Source of the DNA: Nymphaea colorata
Taxonomy: Eukaryota; Streptophyta; Magnoliopsida; Nymphaeales; Nymphaeaceae
DNA length: 64,000 nucleotides
Reading direction: 5' to 3'
NCBI RefSeq assembly: GCF_008831285.2
Contig: NC_045139.1
Span: 35,375,706 to 35,439,705, forward strand
Shown: piece by piece, positions 23,801 through 34,345 of the stretch
Layout: the number at the start of each line of letters is the position of its first letter
Numbering within the stretch: position 1 is the stretch's first letter
Notes under the pieces: model-generated
What the model was told of the DNA's origin: nothing
Databases searched by the model: none
The model's input: only the letters and a program-made list of their open reading frames with translations
Program-made: the position numbers and the translations under genes

Positions 23801-26258
23801 AATTTCCTAAAGCGAAAACAACTACATTTTTACTTGTGTATGACAGATAAGCGAGACAGCTATAATTGGACAAAGAGAATTGGTTATATCAGTCACAAAA
23901 TATGTTTCTATCAAGTTTGCATCAAATTGTAACAGCACTTGCAAGTTGAACCCAAGAGATGTCAGTGTAAACAAAGTGAACCAATATGACATTGTTAATC
24001 ACCAAAAACATGACGAACACTAAAATAACATTGTGAATAAAAGAATCTCAACAACCTAGAAGAAAATCCATGACAACAACTTCATGTAGCAACTCTCACC
24101 TTCTTTGGTTTGAATAGTAATGATCAATGTCAGAGCCTCCAACTATTGACTAAATTATGTCAAGCCCAACAAGCTTTAATCGACAAGCCAATTTTAACCG
24201 TGAAATTTGTCTCCATGCTGTTGCATTAAGGTAGCACGGTAGAATGTCAAGAATAGCTGACAATGCATATATTCCATGTGTACCATAAGCATACTTTAAT
24301 GGTATTTTAGAAATAAAGATGTGGGCATTTAATATTCGTTAGTAGATCAATAGGAAGTCAGAACCTGGAAAGGTTAAACGAGAGGATGTGCTGCTAGGAT
24401 AGTAACTATCACAAAAGAATTTAAAATTCATCCCATGAAAGCCCCTAACAGTAATAAGAAACGAATAAGAGCCTGCTTGAACATTTTATTTAACTGTGAA
24501 ATGTAATTGCTGAAAAAGACCACACATGCATCAGAACCAGCAGCTAGCACCATTTATTTGATCGGCAATGTGCTTTGAGGGCTAAGAAACCCAGTACCAG
24601 TTGTATTTTCCCTTTAGCTGGAATCCGTAGACGACTTCTGGACCAAAAGCCGACATTGCTCAGGCTTCTCTTCATCTTTGGACCTTTACAGACGTTCCTG
24701 AGTGAATTTCCCCCAAGACTGATAGATGCGTAATACAATAAGCAGTTGTCCACATCAATACTGGTCACAGAAAATGGGAGTTTCTGCACAAGAGGAGAGA
24801 AGCTTCCCCCGGCGACACTGAGAACAGCTAAAAAGCCATCTATTTTCTGCAAAGAACTTAGTGTTAAAACTGAAAAGACTGTCGGATTCAGGAAGAGCCA
24901 AAAAAATGAGAAAGATGGGCAGAAAGTTTTTATAAAGCAATCAAACTTTAAATGATGGTGACATCTCCCCTGAGGTGCATGTTACATGAACAGACCTGGC
25001 TGAGCTTGCTGGATGATAATCTGCCTGATAAAAGCGACTCTTCAAACGAACCAACTAAGGACCTTCGAACAGAAAGCCTACTCAGGCTTCGTACAAATTT
25101 GTTTGTCTGGGGCAAAGAATCAGATCTCCAAATTTGGGCGTCAATAGAACCAGTGTCTGGAGTATATAGAGTTGAATCTTTCTGTAAAAGACCAAGCTCT
25201 TCAAGAGACCTGCTTGCAATTGCAAACCCATCCTCAGCATTGTCATCTACCCTCCCATCAAGCTTTCCATCATAGCTTTTAGACTGGAACGAGTCACGCA
25301 GTGACCCTACAGAAGAATCACTACCAACGGGACAACCAAGTTTCATGTTTTCACACCATCTAGGGCCAAGAGGAGACAGAGATAGAGGTGGTGAGAGCTT
25401 CCTGGGTGATACACTTATAGTTCCTAACTGAACCCCTCCTCCTACATCTTTATAGGAACGGCTTCCAGGCACTACATGCGCAATAGTATGAGCAGCAGGA
25501 ACTTTATTCTCTAGCAACGGCCCATCTGTAAAAATAAGAGGACCCATTTTGCTGTTATCCGGCCATAAGTTGCATCCAGATATAGGCAAGGAGGAGAAAT
25601 TTAGATAGCTTCTGTTACCCACATTTGCTTTCTTCTTCTCCTGCAGACTATGCATGCAGTAATCATCACTACATCTAACGGAAGAACTTTTGTTGAATGT
25701 TTCATGTGAACCTGGTAAATCAATATCCAGAGGCTCACCATTGAACCTATCTGAACGAAGCATACTATTCAGAGGTGACAACATGCGTTTCTTAGCTTGC
25801 GACACAACCATGTCACTCGAGTTATCAGATTTGCCAAATGAAGATGAATCCAATCGAATGGAATCACTGCTCTCAAAATGAGCAGCCGATGAGCCTGCGC
25901 TGTTGGATTCAAAACCTACAATTCTTGAAGCAGGGGAATGCATGCATCTCCCTGTATCCTCTGCAGGCAATCTGTGTTTGTTTTTTGATCCATTTCCCAG
26001 CCTGCTCTCAACTATATTGAGCACGGAAAAGGGCCTGCCGTTGTCCACCGACAGCTCGCCCCCTGAGTCTCTCCGGAACTCACCAATAGATGACCCAGAG
26101 AAGCCCCATCTGTAGAACGAAGCGTCTCCGCCAGCCCCATTTGCCTCATTCTTTCCATACGACGCTTGCGAATCGCAATCATCCATACTGAAACCATTTG
26201 GTAGCGATATCGCGATTTCATCATCGATTTCATCGGATGAAACCCGAGTTAGTCCCAT
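13244..26258 (-). CDS. Atos/FAM214-type conserved protein ('meiosis chromosome segregation family')
   Basis: Five minus-strand exons: 24996-26258, 24598-24846, 23437-23517, 17138-17848 and 13244-13300. They give 786 residues and all junctions fall in codon phase 0. Residues 1-421 are serine-rich and low complexity. About 415-545 hold the first conserved block ([63 protein letters not shown]). About 702-784 hold the second ([38 protein letters not shown], then [12 protein letters not shown]). These blocks and their order match the plant FAM214/Atos family (formerly DUF4210 plus 'chromosome segregation' domain). Its molecular role is poorly known; animal Atos is described as a nuclear regulator. 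I chose the ATG at 26258 (MGLTRVSS) because plant members begin MGLPQ-like, but in-frame ATGs exist up to 26339. The intron of 5.6 kb (17849-23436) contains a hAT element and the 3.8-kb one (13301-17137) contains tandem repeats. Confidence 0.9.
13900..14720. repeat. Tandem array of ~210-240-bp units in the last Atos intron
   Basis: Three to four diverged copies of one unit follow each other, beginning near 13908, 14129, 14367 and 14579 (the last partial). Shared landmarks in each include AGGATTTCCA, GTACAAAAACAGCTAC, TTGTCAACTTGG, GATATATTCAACAA and ACAAGGAAAATTATTATAT. The divergence suggests an old local amplification. It lies wholly within intron 13301-17137. Confidence 0.8.
14738..14803. 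repeat. (GA)n microsatellite
   Basis: About 33 GA units with one interruption, immediately after the tandem array in the same intron. A G-run occurs a little further on at 15142-15156. Confidence 0.9.
18533..19383. mobile_element. Non-autonomous hAT-type element with perfect 8-bp target duplication
   Basis: The 8-base direct repeat GAATCAAG flanks the element at 18525-18532 and 19384-19391. The ends are inverted repeats: CAGTGTTGTACG on the left, and CAATGTTGTAAA when the right end is read in reverse complement. Inside, words such as GTATCGTACGATAC and GATACGATGTATTG make subterminal inverted motifs. An 8-bp duplication with short terminal repeats is the hallmark of the hAT superfamily. There is no transposase frame. 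It sits in the 17849-23436 intron of the Atos-type gene, about 690 bp upstream of exon 4. Confidence 0.85.
21110..21502. mobile_element. Probable hAT-like MITE, AT-rich, diverged
   Basis: The left end CAGTGTCACTAATATC and the right end, reversed, CTTGTCGCAAACATTAG are similar inverted termini around a very AT-rich core. The core wording (AAAAATATGAAATTATAAG and similar) resembles the interiors of 50751-51154 and of AT-rich tracts near 43700 and 47000. The flanking target bases (ATTTGCAC and GTTAGCAT) match only partly. It lies in the same intron as 18533-19383. Confidence 0.4.
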
Positions 26259-27130
26259 TGCAGGACCGAAACTACCACACCTTCTTGTCACTCTAGACTT
26301 CATAAATAGTCTAGCCATTTTGTTTCCATCCAAAACCAATAAATTCCATTAAGAAAAAATTAAATTTCGATTGTTACACTACAGTTTAACCACGCCCGCC
26401 TCAAAGTGAATCAAGAAAAAAACGAAATACCGAATAATGATCCACTTTTCACCTCATAATCCCCATTCCATTACCATCTACGGAGATTTTCCTCCTCCCA
26501 ACCACAATCATCCTGCCAAAATCAACCAGTAACCCCGATAAACACATCCAACTGCGACCAGCGGCAACGAGCTTCTGATCCATTGATAAACCAACCTATC
26601 CTTCCCCCGACGGCCTGAATATCATACCAAACAAAGATAACCAAAAACAACTTCAGGGAAACGGATAAACCCACGAGATAGCCTCGCACAATGGTAACCA
26701 AAAACGATCAGACCCAGATAGAAATTTCAAGCAGAAAACAAAACCAAAAACTCAACAAGTTCACGGCACGCCATCAGTTCGTCATCATTACCGATTGAGA
26801 AAAAGAGCGACTCGGGTCGACATTTGCTGGGTTTTCCAACAACGAGATGATAGCAAAATAGACAAACAAAAGGAACGGAAAGGACATCGGAGAACAACAC
26901 TCAGGGAAGGAAGTTTAAAGAGAAAAATCCAGACCAAGATTAGGAAGATGGCCAAGAGATGCCAAAACAACCCGACGTGGCCTAGAGAGGAAAGGAGAGT
27001 CGTCCGCCTTCTTCCTCTTGTCTCTCGCCTTCAGACTCAACACACACAGAGAGATAGAAAGAGAGAGAGAGACCCCAATTACGTGCTTTTAAAACCACCG
27101 TTCCCCACACCCACATTCGCGAATTCCGTC
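26259..27130 (-). promoter_or_regulatory. 5' leader and promoter region of the Atos-type gene
   Basis: Upstream of the chosen start the minus strand runs through about 800 bases of mixed sequence to a CT-rich tract (complement of 27048-27073) typical of a plant transcription start. A possible leader intron has its donor at about 26780 (CG|GTAATG on the minus strand) and an acceptor near 26615 (GATATTCAG). This is an inference from splice-like motifs only. Confidence 0.4.
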
Positions 27131-27869
27131 TGGTAAAACTGCAAAGGAGTCATGGTGTGTGCATGGCTGCGCCTGTACGTGTCGAATCATGTATGTGTGT
27201 TCATGGCTGCTCGGTCCCACTCCCTTCTTTCCAAACGACAAGACCAGACACGAGTTTATTTTCCTTTTTCAAAAAATGAATTAAAATTATTTTATATTGT
27301 TTTCAATGCATAAAAAGGAAATTCGAACCTCATATAAAAATTGCCAATACCGCCAATGGTGATCGCAAATATAAATAAATAAATATATATATATATATAT
27401 ATACATTATAAAGAAAAAGAACCCAGAAAAGTGACAGTAAAAGTAACGTGACATGTCTATAGTTCACATGGTGTCGACATTATTAACCGACTCTGTTTTT
27501 TACGGCTTCTCTTTTTTTAACTGAAACTGAAGGGCAGCCAAAATAAAATGTTTGGATTTATCTTTTGGTAAAATTAAATAATATATTTTAAGTTTACCTA
27601 ATCTTCAAAACAAGGTTTAGTATAACCTTGAATTGTAGGCCGAATGCGGTTTGCCCTCGTAAATCTTAAAAAAGTACAGGCAAAGCATGTGAGATCTACT
27701 GGACGTGGGGAAAATCTTTTTGTGCAGATCTTCTTTATAAAAAAATATTTTCAAATGGGACTATAAGTTATTTCTAAAACATTGTTTACCTTATTTTTTT
27801 TATAAAATATATTGCACAACTCAACAATATATCTTTAATCATATCCGTTTTTCGAATACTTACATGTTG

Positions 27870-28215
27870 GGCATTCAATTAGAATAAACAAAAGTTATAT
27901 ATGAATTTAAATCTAATTTTATAATCTGAATTTGATTTATATATATATATTTATATTTGAATCTGAATCTGAATTTTAAACCGGATTTCACCAATTTTCA
28001 AAACAAGATATTTGTTTAAAAATGAATCGGATCTGAATCTATATTTAAATCCAATCAGATATTTATGTATATCTGAATTCGAATATGAATATGATTGGAT
28101 GTCATTTATTAAATCTGAATCCGATCTGATTTTCTAATCAGATATTAAATTTTTTTATATATCCAAATTTTTCAGATCGGTTAAATTGGATATCCTATTC
28201 AAATCAAATATCTTG
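27870..28215. repeat. Dispersed 'GAATCTGAATCCGAT' repeat (copy 2)
   Basis: It has the same word composition as 2531-2905 and 35080-35395, including ATCTGAATCCGATCTGATTTT and CAGATCGGTTAAATTGGATAT-type blocks. The last block corresponds to GGATCGGTTCGGTCGGATAT in copy 3. Ends are diffuse. Confidence 0.45.
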
Positions 28216-29323
28216 ATAGGCCGTTTTTGAATCCACGTTACTTAGGATAATTTTTGCAACAGCCCTACTTTCCAAGAGAAAAGAAAAAGTTAATTCTTAT
28301 AAATTGTCAATTTAGACTCTGCATTTCGAGACTAATAATATTTCTCTCCGTCATTGAGTACTCAAATAATGTCATCATCTTCAATAAGAATCACAGCGAT
28401 CTATATTTTTTTCAATTTTTTAATCATTTTAAAGTATTTTAGTTTTTAATATAAAATTAAGAAAATATGTTGGCCCTAAAGTAGGCCGATTCTCCAGCTG
28501 TGGTGGCAGAGCTAAAAATTTTAATTTTCTTGTCGAAAAATATGTAAATGTAAATTCTTGCATTTATAAAAAGTTTTTTTTTTTGGTAAAGGACACCTCA
28601 TGTGGGCTTCCTAACTTATATGTGTATGTAATGTCGATATCAATGTTGACAATATTACAATGTAAGCGAGAAATTTGCAAAAAAAAAAATTCAATGTTTT
28701 GCTTGTGAAAATGCAATATAACCATCTAGCTGCCTCTCTTTAAGCAGTCAATAAAATTAATGACTGTTATTTATTAATTTACTACTAATTTAATCATTTA
28801 AGAAATTAATTATCTGCATTATTAATCAAAGCCGTTTTCTCTCTCAAAAAGACCTGCTTAAAAGAAAAAAAGAAAAGAAAAACATGATTAAATCACAGTC
28901 GTTGATCTTCTGTTATGTATTTGTAGAGATGTTGAAGTATGATTGGCCTTTGTGCCGGCCATAACTTAATTTTCTTTCTTTCTTATAACATAATTATAAG
29001 TAAACGGAGCCACCAAGAATGACCATTTGGCTAAGTTATGGTCTTCACATTTATGCAACTATTACGTCAATTTGCTTGCATAAGTTAAACTTTTGTATTT
29101 ATTAATATTCACTTTTGGACAACAAAGTCAGCCATGGTGCAATAAACCATGGCTTGAAAATTTTACTAAAAGCTTGCTCAAGTATTGCATAATACAAAAA
29201 CATTGACCTCAAGCAATTGAATTTTTTTTACTTGTCTGCCTAGTTAATATTTAGTTATCTTTTTTCCCTTACCCATCGAGGTAACTATAGTTAAACGTGA
29301 GTGGGCGAATTTTGTTGAAAATG

Positions 29324-29402
<79 letters not shown>
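29324..29402. repeat. (TC)n-(TA)n compound microsatellite
   Basis: About 12 TC units run directly into about 28 TA units. Long uninterrupted TA runs are unstable and usually polymorphic. Confidence 0.9.
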
Positions 29403-29404
<2 letters not shown>

Positions 29405-30519
29405 GGCAGATTTCCACATATAAGACACGAGGGGCACAAGCCCCACATCCTCCACCTACTACCAGTGAGGTAAAAATAAACAAGCAGACAAATTAATTTT
29501 GCAGGTGGAAGGTGGGATATTCAATATAGCCATATCTGAATGATATTTTGTAAAGCTTTATTTATTAAAAAAATTTAACATTTAAAGCAATGTAATTTTC
29601 ATTTTAGTAAGATTACTTGGTCTGATTCAGTATAACCTAACCTGATTGATATTTTGCAAAGTCTTTTTATTAATAAAAAAATAAGATTTAAATCCATGTA
29701 ATTTTCCTGTCACTTCGTTGCTCTGAGGGCTGTAGCTTAACTGGCAGTGGGGAGCATTTATTATGTCACTAGCATTGGCAAAATTTTGCCATTTTTTGGC
29801 TTCCACCATCACTAGTGGCCTTTCATAATTGAGGGTAGGACCATAGTGACAAGATTTCTCGAGGGAGTTTTTATTATTTAATATCTTAGCTCTGAAGCTT
29901 TATGAGATGTTAGGATCTTAGATCGTAGGATTTCGTTTGATTATGTCTGACAAGGATTTGAAATCCTTTGTTTGAAATATGCAAGGATTAAACTCTGGAT
30001 TTGACGGTCTCCTATCCTCCCTCTGACTTGAGATTATTAAAAGTCATACCGCTTGTTTGATTCCGGTGGGTGCCATTCCCCTGAACGGTAAAAGACAGGA
30101 CCACCATACTCAAGTTGAATAGTATATTGTATCCTACCTAAGTCTCGACATAATTCATGAGCTGGAGACAGAGGATGATTTTTCTTTTCTTTTTTTTTTG
30201 GAGGGGGAGAGGAGAAGGAAGCGCTTCGGGTCATTGTCTTGGAGTGTGATATTGTTAATCTTCTGCTCACCCAAAAGACGTTAATTATGAATTTATTTCC
30301 TCCATAATGAGAAACATTAGCAGACACATGTAGGCTGGTATGAGCAATTGCGTCTACGAGTCTACAAAAATAATCTTATTTGCATGTTCAAGCCTCTATA
30401 ACTTTTATTTATTTATTTATGTATATATGGATGCCCTTTAAAGATTAAAATTTATGTTGTTACTGTCCCTTATCCAGAAATCTTTTTGTTCTACCATTGA
30501 AGAGAAAGGAAGAAGTGAC

Positions 30520-30722
30520 TAGCTTCAAGGTGTAGCGCAATTGGGTGGGGAAATGGGGCGCACATAAAGGGAGACGTCGTGTCAACTTTTATTCTCCTGG
30601 CCATCACCTTATTCAAGAAACTACCTTTCTAGACCATACTAGTCATGATGCAAGCTCTGAACCCAGGCAACTGGATAGGGCAAACAATGCACATAAAAGG
30701 GGTCACTGTGTCAGACTCTTGT
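30520..30722 (+). repeat. SINE-like tRNA-derived segment, interrupted by TRIM 1
   Basis: TAGCGCAATTGG (30534-30545) fits the A box of a tRNA-type Pol III promoter, and GTGTCAACTTT about 30 bases on is a weak B box. A second partly similar block (GCACATAAAAGGGG...) begins near 30690 and is cut by the TRIM at 30723, continuing after it at 31385 (GGTCGCCACTTCATCC, then TAGACCATATTGG). The uninterrupted neighbour block (CTGGCCATCACCTTATTC, TAGACCATACTAG) shows what the target looked like before insertion. Confidence 0.45.
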
Positions 30723-31384
30723 TGTAACAACCTGACCCACTTTTAGGCTCAAGCCTTGGTTTGAATGATCTCAACCCACCCCTTAACAGTTTCGGCTCTA
30801 ACACAAAAAAAACTATAAACTATGATAACCATATATTCAATAACCCTTTATATAACTCTTCAAGACCCATCATAATCTTCAATATGAGATTAAATTTTTG
30901 AGTGTAATCCACTCCTCTTAAAGTACATGCGTCTAGAGGTAGGCATCTGGCTGGGCCGGCCCATCGGGCCCAGGCCTGACCCTGCCCGGTTATAATAAAA
31001 TATTTTTTTAAATATAAAATATATTTGTTAGTAATAAATATATATTATTAAAATAAAAAAATAAAAAAAATATTTTTTAATCTTTAATGGGTCGGATCGG
31101 GTCAGCCCGGGTCTCGGGCCCCTGCCGGCAGCCCAGCACTATATGCATCCATGCGTGTGGGATCTTGGGTCCAAGTATTGAATCGGCTTTGATACCACTA
31201 TGACAACCCAACCCATTTCTAGGCTTAGGCCCTGTTTCGGGATCCCAACCTGCCCCCTAGCAGTTTCAGCTCCAACCTAAAAAATGCTAAGAACCAGGAC
31301 TTCCATTTATTCAGTAACCTCATTTATAAGTCTTTGTAGATCCCTTATAGTCTTCAATACGAAACTAAATTTTTTGGTGTTACA
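30723..31384 (-). mobile_element. TRIM retroelement 1 (terminal-repeat retrotransposon in miniature)
   Basis: Read on the minus strand: 5' LTR 31384-31199, primer-binding site TGGTATCAAAGCC at 31197-31185 (one base off the initiator-Met tRNA match), internal DNA, polypurine tract AAGAGGAGTGGAT ending near 30907, and 3' LTR to 30723. The LTRs are about 185 bp, with TG/CA-type ends except where mutated. Flanking bases are CTTGT (30718-30722) and CTTAT (31385-31389), a 5-bp target duplication with one change. There are no coding sequences, so mobilisation would depend on proteins supplied in trans. The interior is interrupted by a MITE (30934-31141). Confidence 0.85.
30934..31141. mobile_element. 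hAT-like MITE nested in TRIM 1
   Basis: The termini are GC-rich inverted repeats (TAGAGGTAGGCATCTGGC on the left; CAGCACTA on the right, matching CAGCCCTA in the better copy) around an AT-rich core (AATATAAAATATATTTG). Flanks CATGCGTC (30926-30933) and TATGCATC (31142-31149) are a decayed 8-bp duplication. Compare the clearer copy at 32832-33047. Confidence 0.65.
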
Positions 31385-32419
31385 CTTATGGTCGCCACTT
31401 CATCCAAAGAACTACTCTTTTAGACCATATTGGTTCGAAAGCAAACTCTAAATCCGGGGTTTAGGAGGACGGAGGGGGCTACATCCTTTCTTTCTTTCTT
31501 CTTATGGTGGGGTTCATTAAAAAAAAAGAAAAAAAAAGAAATGAATGAATATGAAAAAAAAAAATGGGAAGTAAAGATGAACTTGTGAAACCAGCTGTAC
31601 AAATATGTGAAACTAGTGGCTGGTAAAGAATGGAGTGAAAGACAAGCTTTTATGAGATGTTAGGATCTTGGATCGTAGGATTTCGTTTGATTATTTCTGA
31701 CAAGGATTTGAAATCCTTTGTTTGAAATATGCAAGGATTGAACTCTGGATTTGTAAACTTTGCATCTTGAGATTTATGGATCTTCAGACAGACGGTCTCC
31801 TCTCCTTCCTCTGACTTGAGATTATTAGAAGCAAAGGATGACATTAACTATGATTTTAAGGGGTATACATAGTATAACTGGTTGGGTAAGTAGATGCGTA
31901 AAAGGCATACCGCTTGTTTGATTCCAGTGGATGCCGTTCTCTTGAACCGTAAAAGACAGGACCACGATACTCAAGTTGAATAGTATATCGTACCTTACCT
32001 AAGTGTCGACATAATTTTCTTTTTTCTTTTTTTTTTGGTTGGAGGGGGAGGAGAGAGGGGAAAAAGGCGCTTCGGGTCATATTGAAGTGTGATATTGTTA
32101 ACCTTCTGCTCACCCAAAAGACATTAATTATGAATTCAAAGTAGTCCCGCTTGATAAAGATCGGGGCGATCAAGTGCCCCATACGCTAAATTTCCTCCAT
32201 AATGAGAAACAGTAGCAGACACATGTAGGCTGGTATGAGCAATTGCATCTACTAGTCTACAAAAATAATCTTATTTGCATGTTCAAGCCTCTATAACTTT
32301 TATTTATTTATTTATGTATATATGGATGCCCTTTAAAGATTAAAATTTATGTTGTTACTGTCCCTTATCCAGAAATCTTTTTGTTCTACCATTGAAGAAA
32401 AAAGAAGAAGTGACTAGCT

Positions 32420-32617
32420 TCAAGGTGTAGCGCAATTGGGTGGGGAAATGCGGCGCACATAAAGGGAGACATCGTGTCAAATTTTACTCTCGTGGCCATC
32501 ACCTTATTCAAGAAACTACCTTTCTAGACCATACTAGTCACGATGCAAGCTCTGAACCCAGGCAATTGCATAGGGAAGGCAACACACATAAAATGGGTCA
32601 CTGTGTCAGACTTTTGT
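32420..32617 (+). repeat. SINE-like tRNA-derived segment, interrupted by TRIM 2
   Basis: This duplicate of 30520-30722 has the same TAGCGCAATTGG A-box-like motif (32429-32440). It is cut at 32618 by TRIM 2 and resumes at 33293 (CTTGTCGTCGCCACTTC). Confidence 0.45.
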
Positions 32618-33292
32618 TGTAACAACCTGACCTACTTTTAAGTTCAAGCCTTGGTTCGACGGATCTCAACCCATTCCTTAACGGTTTCGGCTCTAACACA
32701 AAAAAAACTAAGAACTATGATAACCATCTATTCAGTAACCCTTTTTATAACCCTTCAAGACCCATCATAATCTTCAATATAAAATTAAATTTTTGGGTGT
32801 TACAATCCACTCCTCTTAAAGTACATGCGACTAGAGGTGGGCATCGGGCCGGGCCGGCCATCGGGCCCGGGCCTGACACTGCCCGGTTATAATAAAATAT
32901 TTTTTTAATATATTATATATTTGTTAGTAATAAATATATATTATTAAAATAAAAAATTAAAAAATATTTTTTATTCCTTAATGGGTCGGATCGGGTCAGC
33001 CCGGGTCTCGAGCCCCCGCCAGCAGCCCGGCCCGGGGCCCAGCCCTACATGCGTCCATGCGTGTGGGATTCTAGGTCCAAGTGTTGAATCGGCTCTGATA
33101 CCACTGTAACAACCCAACCCATTTCTAGGCTTAGGCCCTGTTTCGACGGATCCCAACCTGCCCCCTAATAGTTTCAGCTCCAACCTAAAAAAGGTTAAGA
33201 GCCAGTACTTCCGTCTATTCAGTAACCTCATTTATAAGTCCTTGTAGATCCCTTACAGTCTTCAATACGAAACTAAATTTTTTAGTGTTACA
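32618..33292 (-). mobile_element. TRIM retroelement 2 (best preserved copy)
   Basis: On the minus strand: 5' LTR 33292-33105 starting TGTAACACTAAAAAATTT; primer-binding site TGGTATCAGAGCC at 33103-33091, an exact initiator-Met type site; interior with a nested MITE; polypurine tract AAGAGGAGTGGAT at 32817-32805; 3' LTR 32804-32618 starting TGTAACACCC and ending GTTGTTACA. A TATAAAAAGGG motif inside the LTR could be its TATA box. The right flank CTTGT (33293-33297) matches the left flank of TRIM 1, so the original 5-bp duplication was CTTGT. Without the MITE the interior would be only about 75-80 bp, very small even for a TRIM. It has no coding sequence. Confidence 0.9.
32832..33047. mobile_element. 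hAT-like MITE nested in TRIM 2
   Basis: The ends are TAGAGGTGGGCATCGGGCC and, in reverse complement, TAGGGCTGGGCCCCGGGCC. The flanking 8-mers CATGCGAC (32824-32831) and CATGCGTC (33048-33055) match at 7 of 8. The core is AT-rich and the arms are GC-rich, so it can fold back on itself. Because both duplicated TRIMs carry it at the same place, it inserted after the TRIM and before the tandem duplication. Confidence 0.8.
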
Positions 33293-33557
33293 CTTGTCGT
33301 CGCCACTTCATCCAAAGAACTACTCTTTTAGACCATATTGGTTCGAAAGCAAACTCTAAACCCGGGGTTTAGGAGGACGGAGGGGGGCTACATCCTTTCT
33401 TTCTTTCTTCTTATGGTGGGGTTCATTAAAAAAAAAAGAGAGAAAAAAGAAATGAATCAATATGAAGAAAAAAAATGGGAAGTAAAGATGAACTTGTGAA
33501 ACCAGCTGTACAAATATGTGAAACTAGTGGCTGGTAAAGAATGGAGTGAAAGACAAA

Positions 33558-34018
33558 GTGGGCATCAACTTTATTTGGCCATTGTGGACTCCACACAAGC
33601 CCATGGGGTCAGGTATCCTGATCACGAGATAAGGCAATATCTCCAATGGATGTTGAATAGATCCTTTACTCCTCAGTATCAGAAGCCACTCTCTTGAAAG
33701 AGGTCCGTCTCTTTGTTCTTCAACTTGATGCACACTTGCTCCAGAGGTCAGACCAAGGCAATTTTATGAAATAATTTTCAATATCGTATATTCATGTAGC
33801 AGCGGTCAGATGTGAAGGCTTCTTTCTTGAAGCTGTATGAGCTAAAGGAATTTGATCATTTAATCTTCCGGGTGTGTTTGTTTCACTGCGGGCTTCAGAT
33901 TTCAGATCCATAGAACCCCAATTCAACCTTATGGTTTTCAACATTTAGCATGAATTTAAAATCCATTATATTGAGATCCAACGAGAATTTAGTCTTGGAA
34001 TATATGCAATCATGTAGG
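33558..34018. other. Intergenic, no gene seen
   Basis: No recognisable coding sequence. A 69-codon minus-strand frame at 33524-33733 has no family resemblance. Confidence 0.4.
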
Positions 34019-34203
34019 CAGGGGTGGAGTCATGATTTTTTATGGGTCAGGCCAAGACGATTCGCGGGTTGAGCCAAGAGGAGCGACGAGGAGCGATCGG
34101 TCGGGCCAAACTAAACAAATTTGATTTTTTCAATGTAAAAAAAAAAATTTCCTGCGCTCACCCTGGCCATGGCTCGGGCGGACCCCCCCTCCCTCCGCCT
34201 CTG
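34019..34203. mobile_element. hAT-like MITE, CAGGGGTGGAG family, perfect 8-bp duplication
   Basis: The exact direct repeat CATGTAGG flanks it at 34011-34018 and 34204-34211. The left end CAGGGGTGGAGTCATG and the right end CTCCGCCTCTG are terminal inverted repeats. The interior contains GGCCATGGC and a C-run, shared with 55755-55947. It has no coding capacity. The perfect duplication suggests a younger insertion than its relatives here. Confidence 0.85.
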
Positions 34204-34264
34204 CATGTAGGTATTGCTTCAACTTTGCTTTTGCAATTGGAATTGCAATATAATTTGAAATTGT

Positions 34265-34345
34265 TCCCGAAAGGGTCGGCACAATGGGTAGGGCGGGGGC
34301 TAATAAGCAGTCAGTTTCTGTTTCTGTTTCGAATCTCTAAGCATC
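34265..34345 (+). repeat. Possible tRNA-derived SINE head
   Basis: GGCACAATGGGTAG near 34277 resembles a Pol III A box, and GTTTCGAATCTCT near 34327 resembles a B box, at a spacing typical of tRNA genes. The stretch does not fold as a complete tRNA by eye, so a SINE head is the likelier reading. Confidence 0.35.

Larger units (their letters stand above)
27131..29896. other. AT-rich intergenic region with dispersed repeats
   Basis: It contains no gene I can recognise. It holds a TA run near 27385-27403, a copy of the GAATCTGAATC-type repeat (27870-28215), a TC/TA microsatellite (29324-29402), and near 29728 a GTAGCTTAACTGGCAG motif that resembles the A box of a tRNA-derived SINE, without a clear B box. 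Confidence 0.5.
29897..31646. repeat. Large tandem duplication, unit 1 (~1.75 kb)
   Basis: The unit begins at CTTTATGAGATGTTAGGATC and ends at GAATGGAGTGAAAGACAAG. Unit 2 (31647-33557) follows head to tail with the same order of segments: the ATGTTAGGATCTT...GTAGGATTTCG start, the GTCATACCGCTTGTTTGATTCC block, a C/T-rich tract, the SINE-like segment, the TRIM, and the TTCTTTCTTCTTATGGTGGGG end. Differences are mostly single bases, short indels and two segments present only in unit 2. Confidence 0.85.
31647..33557. repeat. Large tandem duplication, unit 2 (~1.9 kb)
   Basis: A head-to-tail copy of 29897-31646. It carries extra sequence near 31757-31800 (GTAAACTTTGCATCTTGAG...) and 32138-32190 (CAAAGTAGTCCCGCTTG...). 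Both units contain a TRIM at the same internal site, so the retroelement was present before the duplication. Confidence 0.85.

Noticed and set aside
25690-26115. Plus-strand frames opposite the Atos-type first exon
   Set aside because: Shadows of the true minus-strand coding exon, with no family resemblance.
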